A DNA stretch of 64,000 nt from Cloeon dipterum. Taxonomy: Eukaryota; Arthropoda; Insecta; Ephemeroptera; Baetidae. The stretch spans positions 17,414,886-17,478,885 of the forward strand of contig NC_088789.1 in assembly GCF_949628265.1 (NCBI RefSeq), in the 5' to 3' direction. The position numbers were made by a program, and so were the translations under genes. How positions within the stretch are numbered: the stretch's first letter is position 1; each line of letters opens with the position of its first letter. The notes under the pieces were generated by a model, which searched no databases, had not been told where the DNA came from, and was given only the letters and a program-made list of their open reading frames with translations. Positions 39,537 through 50,000 of the stretch are shown here, in pieces.

Positions 39537-42500
39537 CTCTTTCTCTCTCTCGCGCCTATCGTGCGCGGTGTAAAAGTCGTCGCTCGCCGCGTTTCTCTTT
39601 ATACATTTTTTATCAGCGCCTTTGACTGCTGCTTTTATTTCGCTGAATGTTTCCTGTTCCTTTAGCCCTTTAAGTGCCAGATAATTACCGGTTGCGCGCA
39701 CCACGCATATACGAAAAGCGCCGCACAGGAGTGTGCTTTTGCCTTTTTCTCTACTCTTTTCGCGTCTCTCTTTTCGCGAAAGGAAAAGGTGTGTCCGCGT
39801 GTGTCCTCAGGTCGCAATTATCAGCGTTTGCTCTGCTAATTGCAACTGCCTCCCTATTTAGTAAAGATTTCTATCTCAAATGATTGCTACTCGCAGCACG
39901 CAGTATTGAGCTGTTGTGTTGTGTTTGCGATTAGGACGCGGCGAGCCGGTCGTGTTGCCGAATGCAGGCGGTAATTATGTATGGAAATAATGCTGGCGGA
40001 CTGTGCCTTGCCTCGAATCTACTCTAAAAGCGTGAAAACGGACAAGTTTTTTTCGATATATTTTTAAAACTTTTTTTTATTTCAATTTATTCTTTCATTT
40101 AGTAACGTATTATATCACTGGAATTTAATATTTAACACTGAGGGTCGAATTTAGATTAAGTAGCCAGATCATTCGGCGAGAACGTAAAAAACCGTTACTT
40201 TTGCGTTTTTTGGTCTTGATAACCTGGCAAAAAGCGTTACTAAAGTACCAATCAGAAAAGGGAGTGTTTCTCTGATTGGATGCGCTGGCCTGTGATCGAG
40301 ACTGCACATTTTTTTATAATTTCCTCTTTGATGGTGGAGCGTTTATTCTCATGGTGAGTCTCCCTTCTTGCAGCATTCGGGTCAATATCGATTGATGCAA
40401 ATTTCGCTGCTCCACTATGCACAAAGTGGGCGATTACTTATACGCACACACAGTCTATATAGTATATATAAATATATCTTCCTGTGCGTTGCTTTCAACC
40501 CTCGACTTGGCCTTCGCCCGTGATCTCATGCCAAAGACTTCTTTTTATTCTGTTTGGCCGTGAGTTATCTCTTTGCAACCATCTCCCCAATTTGATTTCC
40601 CGGCTTCCTTCTCCAAATATTTGCCCGTCTGTCTTTTGTGCTCCGATATAATGCGTTCGTTTTATTTCCGAACGCGCGGCCGGCGCAGCAAAACGCCGAA
40701 TCGACATGCAATATAATCCGGTGCGGCGGCGAGATTTTACGATTGCATCGTGTGCTCAGCGGCCGTTAGATCGAGGAAAGAATGCTAATTTACACCGACA
40801 AAGGAAGATGATTCCGCTATACGGCGTCCGCCCGCTCTTTTTATTATGTGCACGACAAGAAAAAATGGCAGCCGCGAGTAAGAGGTGGAATTATACTCGA
40901 GATTTATGGTCGCAATTATTTTAAACCAACCATTAGGCAGCAGTTTATTCATCTAAATCTCGCCTCGCATTTGCATATTCCCTGCCCCTGCTCCAATCGG
41001 GACACACACGTAAACGAGTTTTTACTTGCCACGCGCGTAATGCCCAATAATGACGGACCATTACCGCACGATAAACGACTCGACTCCAGACTACTTTTCC
41101 CTTCAACGGGGCGTTCGAAATTGTGCAAATGCTGCCCCCTCAGGTTAATTGATAAATAATGATTACGTGAATGTCCAATTGTTCACGAATTCGTTTTGTT
41201 GTTGAGCGCGGATATAAATTGCACGTCGGCACTTTTCATTTCGCGCGTTGCTCAAACCGCGAATTAAAATGCCGAGTGAAAGTTAAGCGCGGGCAAATTG
41301 GCCTTTTGTGTATGGCATGCAACATAATAAATGAGGGCACACACGCGTGATGGAAAAGTGTCATTTGTTCAACTGTCGGCATATGTGATACCTAATTCCC
41401 CATAAAAATTTTGTTCTTTACAAAGACGGCAGTATATAAAAATTGGAACCAACAATGAGCAGTTTCAGGTAAATTTAGAGTCACATTTTTGAGTGAAACA
41501 TGATTTTATTTTTTCAATGTGATTAAGGTTCATGACCAAAATGCGTAGCCCTGTAGTTTCATAGTGACAATCGCGATAGTTAATCTATAGGTGTTAATCT
41601 TAATCTGTTTTTGAATACGTTTAAAAACTGGCTCGAAGCCGCTGTACCCTACGTGACTCTTAAATTGATAATGTGAAAAAACATTAATGTAAAATTTTTC
41701 TTGTCCAATTAATTTTACAAAGCACTCTAAAAGGGTAGCCAAATGGAACCATTTGAGGTCAAGTACAACCTTCAGGGTTTAACCCTGACATGACCTGGTG
41801 TGTCAAAACTCGAAAAGTCACTTGTCCTAAGTCATCGAGTACGATTTCATTTCATCGGTTTCCGACTCTATGGATCTCAAATTTAGTGTCAGAAATGCTA
41901 ACAGGGATTCCCATCCGCCAAATTTTATATGCTTGGCCATTTGAGGACATTCAAAGTCGAAATATAGGATTTTTTTAAATATTTTATTGTATATTGTATT
42001 GAAATAACTTAACAGATACAAGGTTAAAGCTTGTCACTAATTTGATCTCATTCCTTGATATTGCAAAGAAAATTTTCATGATTTAATTATGGGTCTAGAA
42101 ACAGCCCTAAATTTTCTGTCACGTTTAGGTAATATATTATAGCGTTCTTCAAGATAACATTTTTAAATGTCAACAAAATTTAACTGTCAACCAAAAGACA
42201 CTTCAACTCGACACTCGTGCATTTCAAGCATTTTTTCATGCGACACTACTGAGCAATTAAGTTTTTATTCGTTTTGTCAGTCGGTTGGTCGACTGGCGCT
42301 GATAACAATTATTACACTGCTGAAAGGTCGTGAAAAATGACTGCTCTAAATTTGTATTTGGCTCGTGTGTTGCAGGACCAAGTGGAAAAGACAGACGGCG
42401 GTGGGTCTGGAGCTGCTGGCGGAAGCTGGCAATTACGCCGCCTTCCAGAGAATGTACGGCGCGCCTCCGTACTGTGCATGGCCATATCCTCCGCCCCCGC

Positions 42501-45033
42501 CCCCGGGGCCCAGCCCCATGGCGCTGACCACCGCTGCTTCCAGGTCGGCGAGCGTCACACCACCCTCAAGTGCCAGGTGAGAGACCGAATTTCCCAAATT
42601 ACCGAAAATTTCTAACCTAAATTTCAAGAAAATTCATATTTATTATTTACTTGCAATTCTGGTTTTATTAAAAATTCAAATGAATCACAATTATTATCCA
42701 TTGACTTAACGTTTTCTATGCATCCGTAAACTCCAAGACTCTTAAAATAGCGTAGGATATGTTTTCATAAAGAAATAACTATAGCAAATTACGCATATAA
42801 AATAATTAAAAATAAAATCCTCTAAACCTTCTATATTGACTAAAATAAAATAAATAATTTCACAAAAAACTTAGCATTTCCCTATTAAGGAAATTGTTTT
42901 CACTTTGTTAACGGCTGGGACATTTTTGCAAGCCAAATTTTTTCTTTAATATTTAAACCACCTGTCAATGTGGAGACTTTTTTGTGCGACAGTCTTGTCA
43001 TATAGTGAGCGGTGTTACTGATGTTTTGTGATTGTTGCAGTGCTTCTTCGAGTGGCGGCTCTCCCGGGGCGCCGTCCGTGGTCGATCTCTACTACCGGCA
43101 GGCGGCCGCGGCGGCGGCGGCGGCCGTCACGCTGCAAAAGCCCTTACCATATCGCTTGTACCCCAGCGCCATCGGCAGCACAGGTAATTTATATGTCTAG
43201 CTAATAGTCGCGTATTCGGCAGCGGCGATCGCTATCGCGCGCGCTTAATGCTCTGCATCAGTTTTCATTCGGCTAATTAGTATTTAATTGCGCCCGTTTT
43301 TTTCTACAAATTATTAACAAGTGGCTGTTAAATCGGATGAGTCGACGCTTTGCCGATTTTTCTTTCTCACGGCCGCCGAAAGTTTCACGCTGTTTATACA
43401 AAACGTTGCGTCGCTGACAGCGCGGGTTGAAAGCCGCGATTATTGGACGTAATTACATTGTTATAAAGCAGCACACACGTATAAAAGGAATTTTATCGCG
43501 CGCGCAAACACGACATGGAAAAAAGCGGAGGAAAATTTATAAAAGTAAGACTCAAATAAATGACTTTATTTTCGTATTCGTATTTTTTGCTAATCGATTA
43601 TTAATTATCGGTCGGCGTGAGTGTCAGTGCACGCGTGCGTTTCAAATATAAAAGACAGGCCGTCTCTGTTGAGTACGCGCGCGCGCTTAATGACAACCTT
43701 TGCTCGGAAATAAACGTTGTCCCTTTTTCCTGTACGCGCGATTTTATCGGGCCTAATTTTTCGTTCTGTGAATATCAATTCGGTTTCTCTTTCCCAGAAG
43801 CCACACACGTTTATGATTGCGTTTATTTTTTATGTGCGCACAACGCGGCTAGAAACGAATATTTATCCACAAATAACGCGCCCAAGGGTAGTATCGCAAT
43901 CATCTCGGCGTGTGTGTATCATTATCTACATTTGTCACTATGATTATGTTCACCTCAAAGGTGCTTCCAAACATCATATCGGGAAATAGAAGCAAACAAA
44001 CTTTTGCTGTGTATTCAGACGGCATTTAACGCGTTTATTCCTATTAATTTTCGGCGAAAACTGAATTTTTCTCTGCACGGCCAAATTAATATTTAAAAGG
44101 AGTTAAAATCATCCATGAAAAAGTAAATATCAGTTAATAACAATAATTGAAATTTTTTGTTTTACTGATCGTAGAATTGTAATTAAAAGTGAGTTTGTTT
44201 TATTTTGTTGTGTGTAGGTATGACTTTTTTCTGAGCCCAGAAACGTTGCCTGAGCACCCTGATGGCTTCCAAAGGGGTTGGATTGCATATAATCTGAAAG
44301 CTCTCGAATTGGCCGTTCCAACGGTGTGTATAGATCTTGCAGCCCATCAGGTGTCGGTATAAAGTGAAATGAAATCGATCGCTCGAGGGCTACTCTGACG
44401 TCAGGGTTAGATTTCATACCTGTTCTGATGGTTTTGTCCCACCTCAGGGTTTATCCCCAGCATTTTCCGAGGGTTAAAATCTTGATATTCTTGAAATTCG
44501 ACTGAATTAAAAAATATCCTAATTTTCAACCTTTTAACTTTTGTGTCTCACAAATTCACAGGCATGTTACACACTTGGGGCAATATTTAATTCCATATTT
44601 ACTTTGAAAAAAATCAAAGAGGCCATTTTTTAGACATTCGAAATTGAATAACAAACTCAAAATTTATTGAAGAGTCAGTAGCAGAGCATACGGTTAAGCG
44701 CGCAATTAGTCCTACGTCCTACACATACAAACACGCACGAAAATTTGGCGAACGCGGCTAATTAATTAACGCCTGCGGGCGGTTTTTGTGTTGGCAGGAA
44801 ATGCAGCAGGGGGACATGCACATCACCCTCAATTAGTGGCACCATTAGCATTAAGCTCATTAGCCGCTTCCACGTCGCTCAGTTCGCTCTCCAGTTACTA
44901 CAACTCGGCGGCAGCGGCGGCGGCGGTGGCGGCGCGGGAACCGGGCCGGGAGCGGGAGCCGCCTCCGACCGCCTCCAGCGCCCGCAGCAGCAACGGCGGC
45001 GACTCGCGGCCCGGATCTCCCGGTGGCGCTTGA
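22912..45033 (+). CDS. BarH: BarH homeodomain transcription factor (BARHL type)
   Basis: Five exons in consistent phase: 22912-23545, 37597-37810, 42376-42576, 43041-43183 and 44798-45033. They encode 475 residues. An Eh1/FIL-type motif, FMITDIL (78-84, F-x-I-x-x-I-L), would recruit Groucho-type co-repressors. His6 (95-100) and Pro/Gly/Ser-rich stretches follow. The homeodomain spans about 231-290, starting near [16 protein letters not shown] and ending [15 protein letters not shown]. Threonine at homeodomain position 47 and tyrosine at 49 are the Bar-class signature. An intron splits the QNRR/TKWKR codons. Downstream come the BarH-like [18 protein letters not shown], an eight-alanine tract before [11 protein letters not shown], and a Ser/Ala/Pro-rich tail. 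Bar proteins specify sensory-organ, eye and leg identity in Drosophila. The start has a good context (G at -3). Only one copy is seen, and I cannot tell a BarH1 from a BarH2 orthologue. Confidence 0.96.
23785..24440. repeat. Foldback element, family A (both arms)
   Basis: The left arm contains TCTAACCATCAGAATTGCAA, then ACTCGTCTCAATCTTCCCTG and ACCAGCTGAAGGGTTTAG. The right arm carries the reverse complements in mirror order (CTAAACCCTTCAGCTGATCA ... CGATGGTTAGAAC). The arms extend about 200 nt or more around a short spacer near 24.09 kb. No reading frame is conserved, so it is a non-autonomous element. Confidence 0.75.
27735..27935 (-). repeat. Family A half copy
   Basis: Contains CACCCTTCAGCTGGTCAGG, AAGACGAGTCTAACAGTGGG, and CTGATGGTTAGAAACCGATA, then TTGGAGTTGACA. 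This matches the right arm of the 23.8-24.4 kb foldback. Confidence 0.65.
29470..29885 (+). repeat. Dispersed repeat family D, copy 1
   Basis: Shares long collinear blocks with 44215-44665: GCGCCCTGATGGCTTC, CAACGGTGTG, ATCGATCGCTCGAGGGCTAC, CTGACCTGTTCTG, TCCGAGGGT and AGGCATGTTGCACA. Only short shared translations exist, so it is treated as a non-coding element of unknown class. Confidence 0.7.
32430..32560 (+). repeat. Dispersed repeat family B, partial copy
   Basis: GGGGGTAAGGTCTCAGCCCC, then CAACTGCAACCTCATAAAAG and AATTAGTTATTTTCAAATAA, are close reverse complements of the end of the copy at 17820-18100. Confidence 0.65.
34055..34215 (-). repeat. Dispersed repeat family E, copy 2
   Basis: GTTTATTGAAATCCGACCAT and TTTCAAGAATTCTGG are near-perfect reverse complements of the copy at 19195-19365. 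The outer GTAGGAAATTTTGGAACGAT block also matches. Confidence 0.5.
35125..35400 (+). repeat. Family A half copy
   Basis: Left-arm order as at 23785: TTGGAATTTTGAAAATTTTC, AAATTTTGGAGTGGTTTTCA, then CCGTCAGAATTGCCAAAATT, GTTAGACTCGTTTCAACCTC and AGCTGAAGAGTTTTGGG. Confidence 0.65.
37925..38205 (+). repeat. Dispersed repeat family C, best copy
   Basis: Starts GGGTCAAATTAGGTTAGAAA. It contains CCAATCAGAGAA...CTGATTGG (38055-38090) and a second inverted pair, GACGGCAGCGCCACAGTGAC (38099) with GTCACTTTGGCGCTGCTGTC (38174-38193). Nested inverted repeats and absence of coding fit a MITE-like element. Confidence 0.65.
38500..38830 (+). promoter_or_regulatory. Candidate cis-regulatory module in BarH intron 2
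   Basis: GC-richer block with two perfect octamers (ATGCAAAT at 38588-38595 and 38660-38667), a CCAAT box (AGCCAATGAG, 38701) and a CACGTG E-box (38720-38725) within 140 nt. An 87-codon frame overlaps it but has no recognisable protein features. An enhancer or alternative promoter is inference from the motif cluster. Confidence 0.3.
39500..39532 (+). repeat. (CT)n microsatellite
   Basis: About 16 uninterrupted CT units, with impure CT-rich sequence from about 39476 to 39552. It creates spurious Ser/Leu- and Arg/Glu-rich open frames on the two strands. Confidence 0.9.
40138..40290 (+). repeat. Dispersed repeat family C, partial copy
   Basis: GAGGGTCGAATTTAGATTAA, GAACGTAAAAAACCGTTACT and the inverted pair CCAATCAGAAAAGG ... 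TTTCTCTGATTGG match the family C copy at 37.9 kb in order. Confidence 0.6.
42577..43040 (+). other. BarH intron 3
   Basis: AT-rich phase-2 intron of 464 nt between the exon ending in the Ser/Pro-rich stretch and the Ala8 exon. Nothing else seen. Confidence 0.85.
43184..44797 (+). other. BarH intron 4 (about 1.6 kb)
   Basis: Phase-1 intron whose right half holds a family D repeat (44215-44665). The left half is CpG-richer, with many short CGCG and CACACG runs. No gene is supported. Confidence 0.8.
44215..44665 (+). repeat. Dispersed repeat family D, copy 2
   Basis: Collinear with 29470-29885 in the same orientation, with shared blocks such as CACCCTGATGGCTTCCAAAG, AATCGATCGCTCGAGGGCTA and CACAGGCATGTTACACAC. 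Confidence 0.7.
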
Positions 45034-46565
45034 ACGTTATTTTTATTATTCCTATGAAAATGCATGTCCGACGCCGATTCAGCGATTTTGGGAACACAAT
45101 CGATTCCACATTCTTGACGCGGCGTGTTCGGCAAGCACGTTTTGGCGGTGCTCGACATTTCTGCGCCTCTGGTGAACGAATCTGAGCCTGTGAAGGAGAT
45201 CTGGGGTTTTAGCAGCAAAGTCTTCGTCAGTTTTTTTTTTAAATTATTTTCCAGTTTGAGATCCAATTTTTTGATCTTACGGTAAGATTTTCTTTAGTCC
45301 TTCCTGTTATTACACACCTTGTTAATAATTCAGCCAATTATAAGGAATCGATTATGTTCCCACTACCCTGAACAAATTTATCGTTTTGTTGGTCGCTGAG
45401 AAGAAATGAGACATTTTTTACGGACGACAAAAGGCGAAAATGTATACGTTTTTGTTTTGTTTAGAAAGTCTTTGGCAGTCAAAGTAGACGAGTGGTCGGC
45501 GGCCTGGGAAATCGAAATAGTTTTTTTTTAGCAGAATTAAAAAACCATTTGGAAGTTAATGGCGTTTCTCATCATTTCCGGCGCTCCAAATTACGCGAGA
45601 TTTCCCCGTCCGCCGCTCAATGTTCTCTCGTTTTTGTTTTGCAATTTTGTGATAAATCTCCGCGATTGCTTATATCTTATTGAAAAGGTACACAGGTATA
45701 CAACAACGTTGGCTGAGGCTGGCTATGAAAAACGTGTGTGAATATTTTGTAAATTAACAAGAACAAACCGCAGTGAGATTTAGTTTTCCTTGTTTGAATT
45801 AAGAAAACAGCACTTAATTTATAAAATGCATGATATAAAATACAAATTGTTACACACTACTTCATTGATGGACGTGAAAGTGTCATAATTATGAATGTAT
45901 GTAATTGTACGTACGCATCTCGATTTTACATTGTAAACATTTATGCTTTATTTTCTTTCTCAACTCTCGATGATTATAGTCCGATACTCAGCGCGTGCGG
46001 CTGCTTCAAGAATTAAAACTATAGAGTAAAACAGCGAAAGGAAAATAAATATTTTTATCTACAAACTCTTTGCATGCATTGAAATATTACATAGTAAACA
46101 TGTACACTCAACGGATCACTCTCGTTATTATACAAAGCCCGATCCGCCGAGTTTCGAGAAATGCAAAATACCTCAAAGATATAGCTGGTTAAATTGTTTA
46201 AAGTAATTATTTGAACGGTGCGCGATTCATATTTTTCTATAAAATTATTAACTAAAGCGAGACGAAGGAGATGAAAAGTCGAAAGAGTTTGTAAAGCAAC
46301 ACCTGCCGGGCGGTCTCGATTCCTAATAACTAATTAATTGTCGCTGGGACATCTGCCGGTACCCATCAAACCAAATTCAAATTACATTCTATCCTACGCT
46401 AGCAATTTGCCATTACAAAAGTCATTATATGTACGATCCACTCTGGTTATGTATAGTTTGTATTAAGAGCTCTTTCGGTTCGAGAAAAATTCAGTTTGTT
46501 TCGCCTCTGTAGCGACAAAAGATGTGTGTATAATGTGAATAAAACTATTGACAACTGCTGAAAAT
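45034..46565 (+). other. BarH 3' untranslated region
   Basis: Follows the stop codon directly. AATAAA hexamers occur at 46044-46049, 46538-46543 and 46566-46571. If the later ones are used, the 3' UTR is about 1.5 kb. No frame in it resembles a protein. Confidence 0.5.
46538..46543 (+). terminator. Candidate BarH poly(A) signal
   Basis: AATAAA followed 28 nt later by a second AATAAA at 46566-46571. An earlier AATAAA lies at 46044-46049, so alternative 3' ends are possible. Confidence 0.4.
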
Positions 46566-47020
46566 AATAAAAAATGGTATAAACATATATCTCTATAACT
46601 GTAGACGAAATCGTGTTTCATTTACATATTTCCACCGGACTCTAATTCTCTGTGAAAAGCAAAAGGAATTTAAAAATCAAGGCATGGTTCCCCGGTAAAT
46701 TTAAAAAAGGAAGCGTGGAACTGGTCAATATAAGCGTAGGGAAATGGTAAAATTTTAATGATATCTCACGGCAATTTTTAAAAGGAGGCGTGGTTCCCAG
46801 AAAAAATACAACAAAGTGTGGAACTTCTCGCAGAAGTTAGGAAAATTTAAAATTTGACCTTACAAAATTTTCGGCTAAAAATCGATTTAAAATTCGACTT
46901 GATGGTTTCGCGATGTTCAAACCTTTGAAAGTTATAAAAAAATGGTATGCATAATCATATCTCTTTACTGGAGACGAATTTGTATTTCATTTTAATTCCA
47001 CCAGACTAATTCGCGGAGAC
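46566..47020 (+). repeat. Local direct repeat pair downstream of BarH
   Basis: About 85 nt starting near 46566 (AAAAAATGGTATAAACATAT ... GTAGACGAA ... TTCCACCGGACT) recurs at about 46935-47020 (AAAAAAATGGTATGCATAAT ... GGAGACGAA ... TTCCACCAGACT). Between them are two similar GCGTGGTTCCC / GCATGGTTCCC blocks. This looks like a local duplication. Confidence 0.55.
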
Positions 47021-50000
47021 ATTAATTTTTTGTCTGTGTGCTGCATTTAAATGGCAGAAAACGAGAGAGAGGAAAATAGATCAGCACCTTTCATTAGGCC
47101 GGCCATCAGCGGCTCAATTTTCATTGCTAATGACACTCTGGCGAAAAGTGTGTTGGTCTGTTTGGCCCCGTCCGAGCTAGCGGCCGAGAGGCAATAATAT
47201 ATATGTTTAATATGAAAACGACATCTAACCAGGCCTAATCAACTCGGCTGCCGCGCTGCTTTTTACTAGAAAAAAGGTTGTTAATATTTACTTCGCGTGA
47301 TACAACTTGTATTATTTATAAAACACAGCAACACGCTGGGCACGGCCTAAGCTGCTATTTGCTGGTAAAAAGTCTGGCTTTTGTGTTTCCGCTCCAGTCT
47401 ATGGGAAAACGTTTGCTGGGGAACAATCTGACGCGTGTAATTATCGCCGAATGGGCCCCTAAAGGGGCGATTTTTGCAATGAATGGCAGTGACAAAAGAA
47501 ATCTTTTCTGATTCGCTAAAATAATCATCATTTCAAACATCAAACACTATTGGTACTCACTCGTCTGTAAACGCAGAGACTAGAAATAGCGTAGGAAATA
47601 TTTTTTCTTGTAAATGATTGGATAATATATATTCATTTAATTGCGCACCAAAAATGTATAAAAATCTAAATTATTAAAAAAAACAGTCTAGAAATTGTTT
47701 CGACTAATTTAGCGAAAAACTACAAAAACCGTCTAAAAATAAGAATCCTCTATATAAATATGGCTATTAATTTGTACAAATTACCACTTAATTAACACAC
47801 ATAACAAATGAAATAATTTTACTGTCTTTGTTGCTGTTTCCATTTATTTCGATTCAAATTCGAGCCATTCACTTAAAGCATGATAGTACTAGCTGAAGAA
47901 ATAATAAAAATGCGCAGCCGTTTTAGGCAAAATGAAATGAAAAATAAATCAGGAAATACTGTGAATTCCAATCAATCCTCTGGCTAAATGTTCTAAATTT
48001 AATCTTTTTCATTTATTATGTAACATATTATATGCGATGATTTGTTTTTAAGGAAAATTTGAATTAAATTGATGCAGAGAGAATAATAATAATAATAATT
48101 AAAATTAACAACTTCCCTCTTACAATTAGAGATTTATTTTTTCCTCTCAAAAATGGATTGCTTGGAGACACTCCTTACACAATTTTCACAGTCACTCAAA
48201 TTTGCTAGCAGAAAAATGTAATCATCGCGCAATAGTTTTCCCATTACGTGGTGGAAACGAGTCCCCAGAAGTACCCTCTCTCCAACGCGAACGCTTTCGG
48301 TTAGCGCGTATAGGCATTGTGCACGCTCCTCTCGATTACGCAAAACTCAAGTGCGTCGCTACAGTTTCAATTAAAAAGCCGGGCGAGCACAAAAGTCGAG
48401 TGCTGCTTGTGAAATTAAGTCTGTGGTCTCTTTCGAGTGCAGCTCTCGACCAATTGTGTCCATATACATATGTTACACACTCAAGTGGTGCAAAGTCGCG
48501 TTAATGGCTCACCGAGCTGCATTTTCCCATCATTTCAGCTGCCCCTGTTAATGGCTAAAGAGGGGGTGACTCTTCCACTCGGCCAAATAGCCGCGTTTGC
48601 CGCAAAATCGGCTGATTTTTCGAGTGTGCAAAGCTGATATTTCTCTCAGAAAGAAGTTAAGGGCGTTTTTCATAATTGTCTGCGCTTTGGATATTTGTTC
48701 ATACTTAATTAAAAACTTTAATTTAATTTTTCATATGCATTTTAAACCTGCGAAATTTTACAATAATGTACTGGATGGGCCTATAGTAACGTCATAACAT
48801 GTTGTATATCAGGAATGGTATGCCCTTTCTCACTTTTTTATCCTTTTATAAGTAATTTGTGTGATATTTAATTGAATTTTAATAAGTGAGAATAAACATC
48901 AAATAAATGAACAATTCTGAAAAGCAACTTTTGCCATTTCCTTAAAATTAGGGAAGATTTAAAATTGTCCTAAATTGTTGTTTAAATTTCTTATAAAATC
49001 GACTGAAAAGTATTAATGCTAATTTTGCGGCAAGCGCTGTCTCCTTTACTGTAAAACCACGATTTTTTCTCCAAATAAGGAAATTCGCACGCCGTTATGG
49101 AAAGATCGTGACGAGAGGAATCAAAAGCAGGCGAAAAATCATTGGAAAACCGGTAAATTTTCGGGATATTTGGTAAATTCTGAAATGAGTAGTGTTATTC
49201 AAGTCAACAATTCAAATTACTTAATTTCAATTGTCGCTTCGCATTTAATAAATTATACAAATAAATTATTCTTTTAGAATAAATTAAATTTTCTTTGACT
49301 CTGCATTTTATCAAACGAGCAAAATTTTCCATTTGTATAACGTATGTATAACTCCTGCTGCGAGGAGCAAAAGGTGTGTATTAATGCCGACCAGATGTTT
49401 TCACGAGCATGCCATTTTTAAATCGTATAAAAAGCTCGTTTTCGTCGGCTCTCAGCGTAAAAAGGTGTGCGTTGTTAATATTTCCAGCGTTTGCAGAGGC
49501 CGAGAGGAGTAATAATGGCTGCAATTTCCTGGCTGCTTGAATTAAAATGATGAAACGAGTATCACTCTCGCGCGTTTCATGTTATTTGATGTGTTCGTCG
49601 CTGATGAGCCGAATCCGATGATGAATCTGTGTTACACGCCGTTCGCAGCCGGGATGCATTCACCTTCTCATTAAGAAGGAGAACGGATCGAATCAGGGGA
49701 AGTGTGCAATGAAAATTGATTTTTTTTTTAATTCTTGTAAAGCTGGGAAGAGGGCAGGTATAATATATTTTAATAAAAATATTATTTTTGTGATTCAGCA
49801 AACCATGAAATTTTCTAGATGTCTTCTTTCCAAATTATTGAATTATTTTCGTATCTCAATGGTTTCTGCTTTTAAATATATATTATTTAAAATTTAAAAC
49901 ATCGATCTTATAAACATTTAAGATTAACAATTACATTCAATATTCCCGCGTTTTGCGACACGTGTCACGCACGCCTTCTTTTTGTATTTTTCCGGGGAAC

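Larger units (their letters stand above)
37811..42375 (+). other. BarH intron 2 (about 4.6 kb, inside the homeodomain)
   Basis: Splits an arginine codon in homeodomain helix 3. It carries two family C repeats, a (CT)n tract and four perfect POU octamers (38588, 38660, 40395 and, on the minus strand, 40969). There is a GC-rich block at 38.45-38.83 kb. Open frames of up to 142 codons in the 39.2-39.7 kb area are produced by the CT repeat and are not genes. Confidence 0.75.

Noticed and set aside
39209..39704. 138- and 142-codon frames around the CT repeat
   Set aside because: Generated by the microsatellite, which gives alternating Ser-Leu on one strand and Arg-Glu on the other.
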